NCBI GenBank assembly: GCA_002633005.1
Contig: NMRA01000009.1
Span: 713,273-777,272 of the forward strand
Length of the DNA stretch: 64,000 nucleotides
Direction of reading: 5' to 3'
Source of the DNA: Phoronis australis
Taxonomy: Eukaryota > Phoronida > Phoronidae
Within the stretch, counting starts at the first letter, position 1; the number at the start of each line of letters is the position of its first letter. The translations under genes and the position numbers were made by a program. The notes below the pieces were generated by a model. The model ran no database searches, was not told where the DNA came from, and saw nothing but the letters and a program-made list of their open reading frames with translations. Shown piece after piece: positions 1 through 24,257 of the stretch.

Positions 1-804
1 GCAATATGGCAGACAGGTGAAATTTCATTTTGTCAAATTTCTGAACAAAAATATTTTTTCATGTAATAACTTTGTATGACATAGTTAATACAAAGCAAAA
101 TTTGGTAAAATTCTGAGCATTTTTAACAATGTTGTGAGCCTTTTGAAAATAGAAATATGGCAATTTTATTGGTTGTTTTCGTTCCAAATTGAAGAATTCT
201 TACCTTAACTAATATTTTTAGTTTGAGAGTAAAAGATTTGTTTATGATTTTGTACAAATTATTTGTGTAATCTGAGACACGACTACCTTACCATTTCTAC
301 TAATTGTTATTTAAATAACCTCTTTAGTGTTGCAATGTCTGGAAGGTCACTGTTAACTTGGTGTTTGAAAACAAGTTTTCTCTGCCCATGAGGAAATTTT
401 TACTGATGTAATATTGACTGTCAGACTCTTAATTTGTAACAATTTCATATCTGACCACTTCACATGTTACAGTATACAATATTACATTTCTTTTCAGACT
501 GTGTGGTGTTAAACTTTTTATGTGACTCTTATTGGTGGTTGGGCGTTGTCAGTATTTCCTAAAGACGGGCTTGTCTGAATGAGATTCTTATTAAAGCTCT
601 TTTCCTTTAAATTAGTCTTGACTAGTTGGAGATCAAAACATGTTTTCGTTAAGTCACTTGTATGAACTGCTGTTTTTACCACTAGAACACTAGAACAAAT
701 TAGAATTCAGTGGTACCGTTAAGCGTTGTGTTTGGAGTGTGACCGATTTTTTCAAAATGACAAAAAGGCTTAGTAGTGATGACGTTTGTTCATTTATTTT
801 TTTT

Positions 805-1244
805 GGGAATGATTTAGAATGAAACAGTGCTACACAACATTCCTGTTCGGAAATGATTTAGAATGAAACAGTTCTACATGACATTCATATTTGGAAATGA
901 TTTAGAATGAAACAGTGCTACACAACATTCATGTTTGGAAATGATTTAGAATGAAACAGTGCTACACAACATTCATGTTTAGAAATGATTTAGAATGAAA
1001 CAGTGCTACACGACATTCGTGTTTGGAAATGATTTAGAATGAAACAGTGCTACACAACATTCATGTTTGGAAATGATTTAGAATGACACAGTGCTACATG
1101 ACATTCGTGTTTGGAAATGATTTAGAATGAAACAGTGCTACATGACATTCATGTTTGGAAATGATTTAGAATGAAGCAGTGCTACATGAGATTCATGTTT
1201 GGAAATGATTTAGAATGAAATAGTGCTACAAAACATTCATGTTT
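805..1244. repeat. Minisatellite, 44-bp unit, 10 copies
   Basis: The unit begins GGAAATGATTTAGAATGAAA and continues CAGTGCTACACAACATTC. 440 bp equals exactly ten units. Intronic or upstream of the visible NDE exons. Confidence 0.9.
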
Positions 1245-1627
1245 ACCACAAGCTTGCAATTTGAGATCAGATCATGATCCTGTTTTTCAGCAATATCAGA
1301 CCAAAAGTGTCCACTAACTTGGTAACCTGTAAATATATTATGCTAGTGATCTAACAATTTATTTTTTATAGTTGATTTCAGATTGGGTCAAACTTTTTTT
1401 CGGTTCAAATGTAACATCCAGAAGTGCAAGCAAACTACACATTGAGCAGCAGATCACAGGTGATTGGATAGAACAACTAATGATGTTTTAGAATAGAATC
1501 CAATCTAAACATTTCACAGTGGGCTTATGTTACCTGAATTTAGTTTCTTTGGTTTTTTCGCTTATCTGTTTTGTCTCAAGCTTCATAATTTAGTATTTTT
1601 GTTTATCTCATATGCATTGAATAAGTT

Positions 1628-1670
1628 GAGTGCAATACGGCCATGTGGTATTGTTTTCCGTATTGCACTC
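1628..1670. repeat. Perfect 13-bp inverted repeat with 17-nt loop
   Basis: GAGTGCAATACGG (1628-1640) and CCGTATTGCACTC (1658-1670) are exact complements. Possible hairpin; function unknown. Confidence 0.75.
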
Positions 1671-2073
1671 CTGGGACTACTTTTAGCAATGTCCTCAGAT
1701 AATCAGATATGGAAAGTACAAAAAGTAGGTCAATGTCCACTCGACACCGCTAGGTGGCTTGATCATCAAACTAAAACATGCCGTCTGCCACTCGGGTGGT
1801 GGTTCCTTGGCAACTACAATATTAAATATTCTCATTATTTAACTATTTCCCCAAAATGTTCAATGCAAAATTACCGTTGCTTGCATCTTTGTTATCTCTT
1901 TTCATGTAATAAATCGTAATGTTCAATACTGTTTTCTTTTACTCGAGTAAACTTGTAAGATAGCAGCTGAGTAGATACACTGTAGGTTGATGTTCACACC
2001 ATGAACAGTCTGAGTGAAGTATTTGAAAAATCTGCTAAAAAATAAAAGAAACTTAAGAATTCGAAGTGTATGT

Positions 2074-2183
2074 GATAAATACAAATGATACCAGGGATAA
2101 ATACAAATGATACCAAGGATAAATACAAATGATACCAAGGATAAATACAAATGATACCAAGGATAAATACAAATGATACAAAG
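2074..2183. repeat. Minisatellite, 22-bp unit, 5 copies
   Basis: The unit begins GATAAATACAAATGATACCA; five direct copies with single-base differences. Confidence 0.9.
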
Positions 2184-2479
2184 AGTGGCGTAGATGAAAT
2201 AATATCCCACGAGACATTATTCAGCGTATCAACCAAGACTGGAATAATGTCCGTCTTATTCAGCTTTCCCATTGGGTTTAAAATCCTTGTGGCCGAACAT
2301 TATTTTATGTTCTATCTAAAGTGGTTACAACTAGGTGTAAACCATCAACACAATTGCTATAGTGTATTTGTGTATTTTAAACAAATTCACTTGTACTGAC
2401 CTCTAGTAACTAACAACAACAAATTGTAACTATGGAAAATTACAACCTGGTTTAATCCAGTGTGAACACAAGATCAGTT

Positions 2480-2965
2480 ACCATCTAACTTTGAAGTACA
2501 AAGGGCCCTTCATGTAACTCTTGACAAATATGCACCATGTTGCTATATCTTTTGGCCCATGGGCTTTTTTCAAAAATAATGCCATTTTTCTGGCCATTTT
2601 TACCCAAGTGGTTCGCATATGGGCACAAGCGCCTAAGTTTCGAACATAAGCCCAGGTAACGTCCCCTGCATTGGCCATACATTAATTCACTAATAGGCGC
2701 ACCTGTTTTGACCAATCCTTTGCCTTTAAATGCCACTTTTCTACATTTTTCTCTGTATCGTTGGAGTTCCTGGCATATTTTCAAGAAATCTGATAAATAG
2801 TTGCGTATTATCGTAATGCCGCGCCTTTAGACCCACGGGTCTATATCTGAAATAATGCCTTTTTCATAGACTTTTTATCCAAGTGATTCGCATCTTGGCG
2901 CATGCGGCTAAGTTTCGCATTTAAGCTCAGTTCTGCACTGATGCCCATGGGCCTAATGGCATGAC
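2480..2965. repeat. Dispersed repeat, two tandem diverged copies
   Basis: Segments with GGCCCATGGGC, CCAAGTGGTTCGCAT and GCGCCTAAGTTTCG recur at about 2550-2700 and 2840-2960, and in inverted orientation at 13212-13385. No coding potential. Confidence 0.55.
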
Positions 2966-3666
2966 AGTATGGTAGTCCACTGATATTCCATTTAAAATCT
3001 CTCCATTGTTAGTGGTGACAGGTATTTATATGTGCTTTAGAGTTGTTGACATACCGTCTTCTCACTCTTCATTGAGTGTCAGTGTGCTTTTTAGCTTCTT
3101 TGAAAGTTGATGGATTTTGTCTCCATCAGTGAAAATGAGGATGATTGTGAAGGTTTACATTATTTTTGTTAACATTTGAGGAGTCACTCTCTGACTGGTC
3201 AGTCAGTTAGGATTGGCTTGACACTCTCTGACTGGTCAGTGAGTATAGCCTAACAACTAAGCAGTCGTTATCAAAGTTACTCTGAACTGATGTATGTTAC
3301 AAAAGTTACTCTGAACTGCCGTATGTTATCAACTTAATTGAATTGAGAAACATTCACCAGAATTATTACACTTCGTATAAAGTTAATTTACTTTTAATTG
3401 TTTTGAATGTTGCAAAAGTTTGTAAGTTTAGGACACAATATGGTGGACAAGTATAATTTTGTCAATTTTGTAAATAAAATTGTACCTGATGGTTTTACTG
3501 TGTAGCTGTCATCAAACAACATAAAATTAAAATTTCAGTAATGCTAACAATGTAGTCACTCTTAATTGAAAACTGGAAAACAACAAGCAATTAATTTTGT
3601 TTGAAACTGAAGAAATTTTACAACATGTTGTTATTCTGTTGTAAGTTTATCCTTATCCGTGTACAG

Positions 3667-16240
<12,574 letters not shown>

Positions 16241-17654
16241 GTGATTAGGACAGTCACATGTAGGCTAGATAGAGCATTGCTGGGCCTGGTGAATTTTGGG
16301 AGAAGAAATCTAATTAACTGTTTCATGCACCAGGTTTTTGAACATAATTTTAACTGAATTGTTTTAATGGTATTGCTGAGAACTCGTTTCACAACTGTTA
16401 CACTTTAAGGTCTGTGTGAAGAATTTTAGACGATTACAACGTGTTATAGCCTATCATGCTCAAGGTATTTATGTGTTTGTGATCCTGTCACACAATCAGT
16501 TGTAAAGCCTTGGTTGAATGGTGACAGATATGTCTTGAGCATCACTCTGAGCACATAAATGTCATAAATTGCCTCAATGGTTAGGTTTATTGACTTACTT
16601 TTGTCTGTGTCAACGCCGGAATCCTGACATGGGTGTTCTATTTGCATCTATCGTTTTTTGTCCTGTGTTTTTGTGGTTCTGTGTTCTCCCGGTGGCACTA
16701 TTTGGTGCGAAAAGGCTACTTCACAAATAATTGTGCTCAAGTTTTCCTGGTGCTATCTGGATAGCCCAGTACATCTAAAATGACAAAAAAATCCAGTTGC
16801 GGTCTTGTTGGATGGTGCAGGAAAGTGACAGTCTGCGAAATCTCTGCATGTTGATAAAACCATACGCAAACTGGTTTTGCAAGAACATTCTTCAGTTTGT
16901 CCATTTCAATTAATTTTTTATGCTTACTTCAAAGATTATGGAATTTAACAAAATTATATGTTGTGCCAGATTTTGATAGAATGTTACTGCAATGTTAGTA
17001 GAGTATAATGTGTAGATTTTTTAGTGTACATATAGATTTGTAATTTTTTAATTAGACAGCTTCAAACCTGCTAGAGATTGGAACTCAGATGGTTGGAAAG
17101 GGGCAAATGTACCATTTCCTTTGTTTTTGTAATTAATATACTTTTCCAATGAATAATTTTGATAATATGGATGACTAATGTAACTACTATAACGTAAACC
17201 CTCGTTGATATTCAACTCATGAACATTTGTGATGGTCATGATAATGGGACTGGTCAGGTTTTGCTTCAAAAAACTGGAATTTTACTCACATGTGGATTGT
17301 TTGGTTGATTGTGTGAGGCTAGTGTTTTGCAAGTCTATGTTTGTACATAATATCGCCTTAATGAGTTTTATGTTATAATTATTTGTTATGTTATGTTATC
17401 TGGGTAAACAAGCTGTGTAGTATCTGATGTACAATTGTCAAAATTTGTTTTATTGTTCTTAATAAGTGGCATAAGTTCTTGAACCACAAGTTTCGGACTC
17501 AACAATCCTGCTTTTTTCTTTTTTGCCCACAAACCAAATAACAGCAGAGATTCATACTTTATGTGTCAAATGGTATTATCACTAGTGACAATGTGGTAGA
17601 CTTTGCATTTACTATCTGTATGAGTTTATTGTTAGGCATGCTGCAAATTAATAT
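16241..17654. other. NDE 3' untranslated and intergenic sequence
   Basis: No AATAAA is seen close to the stop codon, so the transcript end cannot be placed. No other feature found. Confidence 0.4.
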
Positions 17655-18362
17655 TTAGTGTATGGCACACTTAGTGTATGGTACGCTTAGTGTATGGCAC
17701 ACTTTGTGTGTGGCGCACTTAGTATATGGTATATTTAGTGGATGGCACACTTTCTGTGTGGTGCATTTAGTATATGGTATATTTAGTGGATGGCACACTT
17801 TGTGTGTGGTGCACTTAGTATATGGTATATTTAGTGAATGGCACACTTTGTGTGTGGTGCACTTAGTATATGGTATATTTAGTGGATGGCACACTGTGTG
17901 TGGTGCACTTAGTATATGGTATATTTAGTGGATGGCACACTTTGTGTGTGGTGCATTTAGTATATGGTATATTTAGTGGATGGCACACTTTGTGTGTGGT
18001 GCACTTAGTATATGGTATATTTAGCGTATGGCACACTTTGTGTTTGGCGCACTTAGTATATGGTATACTTAGTGTATGACACTCTTTGTGTTTGGCACAC
18101 TTAGTATATGGTATACTTAGTGGATGGCACACTGTGTGTGGTGCACTTAGTATATGGTATGTTTAGTGGATGGCACACTTTGTGTGTGGGGCACTTAGTA
18201 TATGATATACTTAGCGTATGGCACACTTTGTGTTTGGCGCACTTAGTATATGGTATACTTAGTGTATGGCACACTTTGTGTTTGGCGCACTTAGTATATG
18301 GTATACTTAGTGGATGGCACACTTTGTGTGTAGCGCACTTAGTATGTGGCACACTTAGTGGA
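17655..18362. repeat. Higher-order minisatellite: 16-bp subunits in a 48-bp unit, about 15 copies
   Basis: The 48-bp unit is three diverged 16-mers (GCACTTAGTATATGGT, ATATTTAGTGGATGGC, ACACTTTGTGTGTGGT). Variants change gradually along the array. Confidence 0.9.
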
Positions 18363-18560
18363 TCAAATCTAGTGAGGTCATTACGAACATTGAAAAGCTG
18401 AATTTCCATTCTCCAAGATGGCACTTGAGGATGCCATTATTCATCATTTGAACAATTTTCATTCCACCAACTGAAATTGTAATGTGTAAAACTGTGGTAC
18501 CTTTTCTACATATTACTGTCAGTTTACATCATCCCCAAGCTGTGGGATACTAAAAAATTC

Positions 18561-18631
18561 CTGTGTCTGAATTGCCACCTGTGTCTGAATTGCCACCTGT
18601 GTCTGAATTGCCACCTGTGTCTGAATTGCCA
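18561..18631. repeat. Tandem repeat, 18-bp unit, 4 copies
   Basis: Direct copies of CTGTGTCTGAATTGCCAC, the last one partial. Confidence 0.9.
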
Positions 18632-18965
18632 TGCACAGAATTTCGGCATTAATTGCCTAGCTGTCACATGAGCTACTTTTAAAATTCAGTACGTCACTGA
18701 AGACAGTGGGGCCTTGTAGGTCAACAGTGTCTTACTAACGCCATCTCATGATTTTGGGACAAGATAATCGTGTTGGCAGCAAAACTCCAAAGGAATGTAC
18801 GATTACTTATCTGATGGCTGACCAGTGTTCACCTATGAACATTTTTTTTTCGACAATTGAGACACCTGATCTGTCTTCTGATTGGACGGCATTTGAATGG
18901 ATTAGCATCATTAAAATTTTTGCTCAGGATGTTTTCGAACTAAAATATAAACATCACTTGAGTGT

Positions 18966-19728
18966 TGTCATAGCTGCTTTATTTGTTGACAAGTTATGTT
19001 AAAAGATTCAAGTCTGCATCTGTATTGCATAATGATGTTGCCCTCCAACAATTATTTCATGATCCTAGTCTGGTTTTTCGTGCACATGGACGGTGTGACC
19101 AAGATTACTACGATGCGTTCCTTTGAAGAGGTCTCTGGTCAGAAGTCGTAATTGCTTTCACACAGTGTTGTTTGGTCACTTGCTAAAATGTAAGTCTAGT
19201 TCGCAGATTGTGAGTAAGAAAACTAAAATTATCAATTATAGTAATCCATTATTTGGCAAGAAGTAGTGAAAAGTAATTTTTCCGAATAGAAGTAGCTTAT
19301 AAATGTTGTATTAGTTGTACATTCAGTTTGTATTACCCGTGAGATCACTTACATACCAGGCTAATAGGGTTATATTTGTAAATAGTAATTTATACATTTG
19401 TACATAATTTTACAATGGGCGATCTTAATTTTGATGAGTGCTACCAATGTATACTATAACAGTAGTAATAGAACAGGAGTTGGACAATAAACGTCAGTGT
19501 TGGAATCTTGTCTTCATGTTCACTTTAATATCCTAAGGATGAGTAGAAAACATGCGATCTCTCAACAATAATCAATGGGTGAAGTCCTTCATGGTTATAA
19601 ATGCTTGAACTTGATTACCAACAAGTTAAGTTGGGTATTTTTAGTATTTCTTCAGTTTGTGTAGTTGTAATAAAGAAATGAATGCAAAAGTTAAAAAAAA
19701 TTAAAATTTTATGTGGTCATCAGTGGAA
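18966..19728. repeat. Duplicated block A
   Basis: This 763-bp block is nearly identical to 20464-21236, differing by an 11-bp indel and scattered substitutions. It contains a short open stretch (RFKSASVLHNDVALQQLF, then DPSLVFRAHGR) and further on ACAATAAACG, which resembles a poly(A) signal. No recognised gene. Confidence 0.85.
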
Positions 19729-20462
19729 TGCATGCTATCCACAGATGCGACAATGCATGCTGTCCAGATACGACAATGCCCAATAGTATAAAATGAACTG
19801 TTGATGCCAGCATATATCATAGACAACACAATGTACTTTAGTTTCTAATGCCAGGCAAACAGTTCGAGATCTTGACCGCAGCCGGCACTCAGGCTGGAGT
19901 CGAGCACTGAACCAAAATAATTGACGAATCACAGCGATACAAAGTTTTCGTGATTTTGGAACAGATGAGACCGAAACGAGTATCATTTACCAGAAAGAAA
20001 ATCCAGTTAGCATCACTATAATTGGATATCATTTCTGACAAAGACTCAGGTTGGAAGTCAGAGTAAAAACTTGGGTTATATATATTTACAGTTTGACACC
20101 TATACATATTACTAGACACTAAAGTGGTTAGAAAATTAAACAATGATTCAATAAAGGGCTATAATTACCACTCAGAAATGTCAGCTCTGAAATCGGGACT
20201 GTACACAGACTGAGTAGGCTCCGACTCGGTTTCACTTGCAGAAGACACTGGTGTGTGAGTTCATACCGCCTCACGCACACAGTCTGCCGTTATGGCGAGG
20301 TCCAACTCTGTTTCACCGATGGCCTGAAAGTCGTCTTCACCGCCATCTTCATAATACTGTTCAAGCACGCTCTCCAAGTCGTCTTCACCGCCATCTTCAT
20401 AATACTGTTCAAGCACGCTCTCCAAGTCGTCTTCACCGCCATCTTCATAATACTGTTCAAGC
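19729..20462. repeat. Duplicated block B, ending in a 48-bp tandem repeat
   Basis: It matches 21681-22510 with few differences. It starts with copies of the GCATGCTATCCACAGAT repeat and ends with about three 48-bp units (CCATCTTCATAATACTGTTC onward) that stop abruptly at the N at 20463. Confidence 0.8.
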
Positions 20463-20463
20463 N

Positions 20464-21236
20464 TGTCATAGCTGCTTTATTTGTTGACAAGTTACAAGAT
20501 TCAAGTCTGCATCTGTATTGCATAATGATGTTGCCCTCCAACAATTATTTTGTGATCCTAGTCTGGTTTTTCGTGCACATGGACGGTTTGACTAAGATTA
20601 CTATGATGCGTTCCTTTGTAGAGGTCCCTGGTAAGAAGTCGTAATTGGTTTCACACAGTGTTGTTTGGTCACTTGCTAAAATGTAAGTCTAGTTTGCAGA
20701 TTGTGAGTAAGAAAACTAAAATTATCAATTATAGTAATCCATTATTTGGCAAGAAGCAGTGAAAAGTAATTTGTCTGAATAGAAGTAGCTTATAAATGTT
20801 GTATTAGTTGTACATTCAGTTTGTATTACCCGTGAGATCACTTACATGCCAGGCTAATAGGGTTATATTTGTAAATAGTAATTTATACATTTGTACATAA
20901 TTTTACAATGGGCGATCTTAATTTTGATGAGTGCTACCGATGTATACTATAACAGTAGTAATAGAACAGGAGTTGGACAATAAACGTCAGTGTTGGAATC
21001 TTGTCTTCATGTTCACTTTAATATCCTGAGGATGAGTAGAACACAGCCAATTAGAAAACATGCGATCTCTCAACAATAATCAATGGGTGAAGTCCTTCAT
21101 GGTCATAAATGCTTGAACTTGATTACCAACAAGTTTAGTTGGGTATTTTTAGTATTTCTTCAGTTTGTGTAGTTTTAATCAAGAAATGAATGCAAAAGTT
21201 AAAAAAAATTAAAATTTTATGTGGTCATCAGTGGAA
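20464..21236. repeat. Duplicated block A'
   Basis: Second copy of 18966-19728. Its left border is an undetermined base at 20463, directly abutting block B, so the junction may be an assembly join rather than a real one. Confidence 0.85.
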
Positions 21237-21680
21237 GTCCAGTATCTGCCATTGTGTTGTTTTACACCAGCTGTGAGCCGGGGTGGTCTTGAAAAAAGTA
21301 ATGCCCAAGACAAGTATTATAAAAAGGTGTGTGTGCAGAGGATGCAGTGATGGCAATAGGGCTGGCCCTAAGATGGCCTAGAAATGGCACAGGTTTGTGC
21401 GCCAAAACACGGGTGTGGCAGTTGCATGGAGGACCAAGGGGCAACTTGGTACTCGGCCCATTATGAAGAATAGTGCTTCGGCCGGTCGCATAAACGGATA
21501 TTTGATGAAAGTTTATCCGATGTGCAAGTGCATTTGATGGACAAAAAGAGTATATTGTGTTGTATCATTACTGGAAATGTGGCTTTGAGTATCAAAGCGT
21601 CAAATTGTGGCCGAAATAATGAATGTGATTGCAGTAAGAAAGTTCTCATCGATATATTCTTGTTCAAGATTTTGTGGGAA

Positions 21681-22510
21681 TGCATGCTATCCACAGATAT
21701 GACAATGCATGCTATCCACAGATGCGACAATGCATGCTATCCACAGATGCGACAATGCATGCTATCCAGATGCGACAATGCATGCTATCCACTGATGCGT
21801 AAATGCATGCTGTTCACAGAAGCGACAATGCCCAATAGTATAAAATGAACTGTTGATGCCAGCATATATCATAGACAACACAATGTACTTTAGTTTCTAA
21901 TGCCAGGCAAACAGTTCCGAGATCTTGACCGCAGCCGGCACTCAGGCTGGAGTCGAGCACTGAACCAAAATAATTGACGAATCACAGCGATACAAAGTTT
22001 TTGTGATTTTGGAACAGATGAGACCGAAACGAGTATCATTTACCAGAAAGAAAATCCAGTTAGCATCACTATAATTGGATATCATTTCTGACAAAGACTC
22101 AGGTTCGAAGTCAGAGTAAAAACTTGGGTTATATATTTACAGTTTGACACCTATACATATTACTTGACACTAAAGTGGTTAGAAAATTAAACGGTGATTC
22201 AATAAAGGGCTATAATTACCACTCAGAAATGTCAGCTCTGAAATCAGGACTGTCCACAGACTGAGTGGGCTCCGACTCGGTTTCACTTGCAGAAACACTG
22301 GTGTGTGAGTTCATACCGCCTCACGCACACAGTCTGCCGTTATGGCGAGGTCCAACTCTGTTTCACCGATGGCCTGAAAGTCGTCTTCACCAACATCTTC
22401 ATAATACTGTTCAAGCACGCTCTCCAAGTAGTCTTCACCGCCATCTTCATAATACTGTTCAAGCACGCTCTCCAAGTCGTCTTCACCGCCATCTTCATAA
22501 TACTGTTCAA
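21681..22510. repeat. Duplicated block B'
   Basis: Second copy of 19729-20462. It has six copies of a 25-bp unit (GCGACAATGCATGCTATCCA onward) at 21681-21830 and three 48-bp units at 22385-22525. The region 21237-21680 between A' and B' is unique in the window. Confidence 0.8.
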
Positions 22511-22559
22511 GCTCGCTCTCCAAGTCTTCGTAGCTTACAAAATCACTACTATCCAACAT
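22311..22559 (-). CDS. Short acidic open reading frame with 16-residue repeats, possibly a gene relic
   Basis: 82 codons starting MLDSSDFVSYEDLESELEQY, with three repeats of the type LESVLEQYYEDGGEDD encoded by the 48-bp units. After the stop the sequence remains codable in another frame (ETESEPTQSVDSPDFRADIS). In the duplicate at 20220-20460 the same stretch is in the original frame behind a single TGA. That pattern suggests an old coding exon damaged differently in each copy. I recognise no family. Confidence 0.3.
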   Translation of the reverse strand: MLDSSDFVSYEDLESELEQYYEDGGEDDLESVLEQYYEDGGEDYLESVLEQYYEDVGEDDFQAIGETELDLAITADCVREAV

Positions 22560-24257
22560 TGCATTTATGCTGTCAACTGATTAACATCTTCCACTGACGA
22601 CATCACGTGGCAGAAAACCAAAAACTTGCGATTTTTTCTTTAAAATTCAAAATCTCATTTCAATTTTTTTGCTATGAAATCATAATACATCGTCTAAAAT
22701 CTCAAAAAGTGTATAAAAACATTGTATGAATGCTTTAAAGCAGCTCTAAAAACACCTGCCTACCACCTCAAACACAAACAATTTAAACCACCTGTAGGTG
22801 TCAAGTTAGTCTCAATATGTTCCTTAGTCATATTGGAGGGATGGTGAGTCATTCTATGCATGAAGCACAGTCTTGAGCAATGACAAACCGTCAATTCTTT
22901 GGAACACACAAGTCGGTTCTTATCTGTCGAGTCCAATTTTATTGCGGTAAGTGGTCTAAATCAAAAGTTTACTCTTTGGACAAAATATGGCATTAAGGAA
23001 TTCCAATGTGCGTACATCTCACGGGTACTGAGATAATCCGACAAATATTTAGCATCTTCTATTCTGGAGATAACGATTCACCTCAGCGACTAATTGTCTC
23101 GGTGTCCCTTAAGTCTTTTGTGTTATGCTGATTAGATGGACAGTTTGAGTTCATAAAAAGGATTAAAATCAATGTCCAGAACTTTACTCACATATGCTGC
23201 CCATTTCAAAAGTACTCTGTGTAAAGCACTGGCAGCAAATGATCTGGCACAAGAAATGAAGACAATCCACCTTGTGCAAATTGGAGTAGGCATGACTGGT
23301 TTATTAATACAGATAAAACGCAGTTTTGTAAATCATCAGCAACCAAGATCAAATCTGTTTGATACTCAAGTTGTGTCGATCATTTCTCACTTGGATTATA
23401 ATTTTAAAGTATGCAGGTAGGTAACACCCATTAAAACATTCTTCTAGTAATAAGCAACAACTGCTCAAAGGATTTTTAATTTCTCAAACGGCTTTTGTAT
23501 CAGGGTGCAAGACATCAAACATTCAAAGATATAAATCTTTCATAATGTGCTGTCACTACTAAGTTTATAGCACAAGTAACAAGCCCTGACTGATTATCAA
23601 AAACTAAAACCGGGTTTGTTGAATGTTCAAAAAATTCCAAGTTGGTGATATTATAGTGAACAAAACTGGCTTCTTGATGAATCACTCAATACAAAACAGT
23701 TGAAGAAGAATGCATACCTTCAAAACAAAGCAGACAGCTTGGAAGCAATTTACAAGTTGTAAGAATCAAAGCTAAAAGATGGAAATTCTTTCAATTTTTG
23801 GTCTTCTTATATTTTTCACTGATAACAGTATCACCAGATTTGCCTAATTTTCCAATATACATTTAATTTGTTTGTCCTGTACTAGTCTAATGATTTCTGG
23901 ATGCTTTCACAGACCCTAAATATTGAAATGGACTTCAAAATTTTTAGAAAATTCACCCACTAAGAGCCCAGAGATTGGAAAGCGTAGTGTAACACTGTAC
24001 CTTTGGATCTGCAAATGCAACACCCTCCCCCGCTCTGCTGTTTTCACTGGTGGCCCAAGTCAACAAACAATGAAAAATAATTCTACAGACATAGTAACAA
24101 ACAACGTCTCATTCATTTCAGTTATTACAGAACTTAACACAAGCATTGGACAAGTGTATGTTTGCCTGTTTCAATACCGATCAAGGAAAACAATACAAAC
24201 AACATTCACGGATGTGCTTATCAGATGAAGACGATGTGCTTATCAGATGAAGACGCA
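22560..24257. other. Intergenic sequence / 3' untranslated region of the minus-strand gene
   Basis: No coding exon recognised. The right part is presumably the 3' untranslated region of the Ser/Arg-rich gene. Confidence 0.4.
23300..23305 (-). terminator. Candidate poly(A) signal of the minus-strand Ser/Arg-rich gene
   Basis: Plus-strand TTTATT reads AATAAA on the minus strand, about 950 nt past the stop codon at 24258. I saw no nearer AATAAA. This is positional evidence only. Confidence 0.25.

Noticed and set aside
1745-1762. Single CTCF-like string CCGCTAGGTGGC
   Set aside because: Two mismatches to the 14-bp core and isolated; not enough on its own.
1527-1919. 130-codon plus-strand frame with hydrophobic start
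   Set aside because: AT-rich, no recognisable motif, no splice or promoter context, and it contains the 1628-1670 hairpin.
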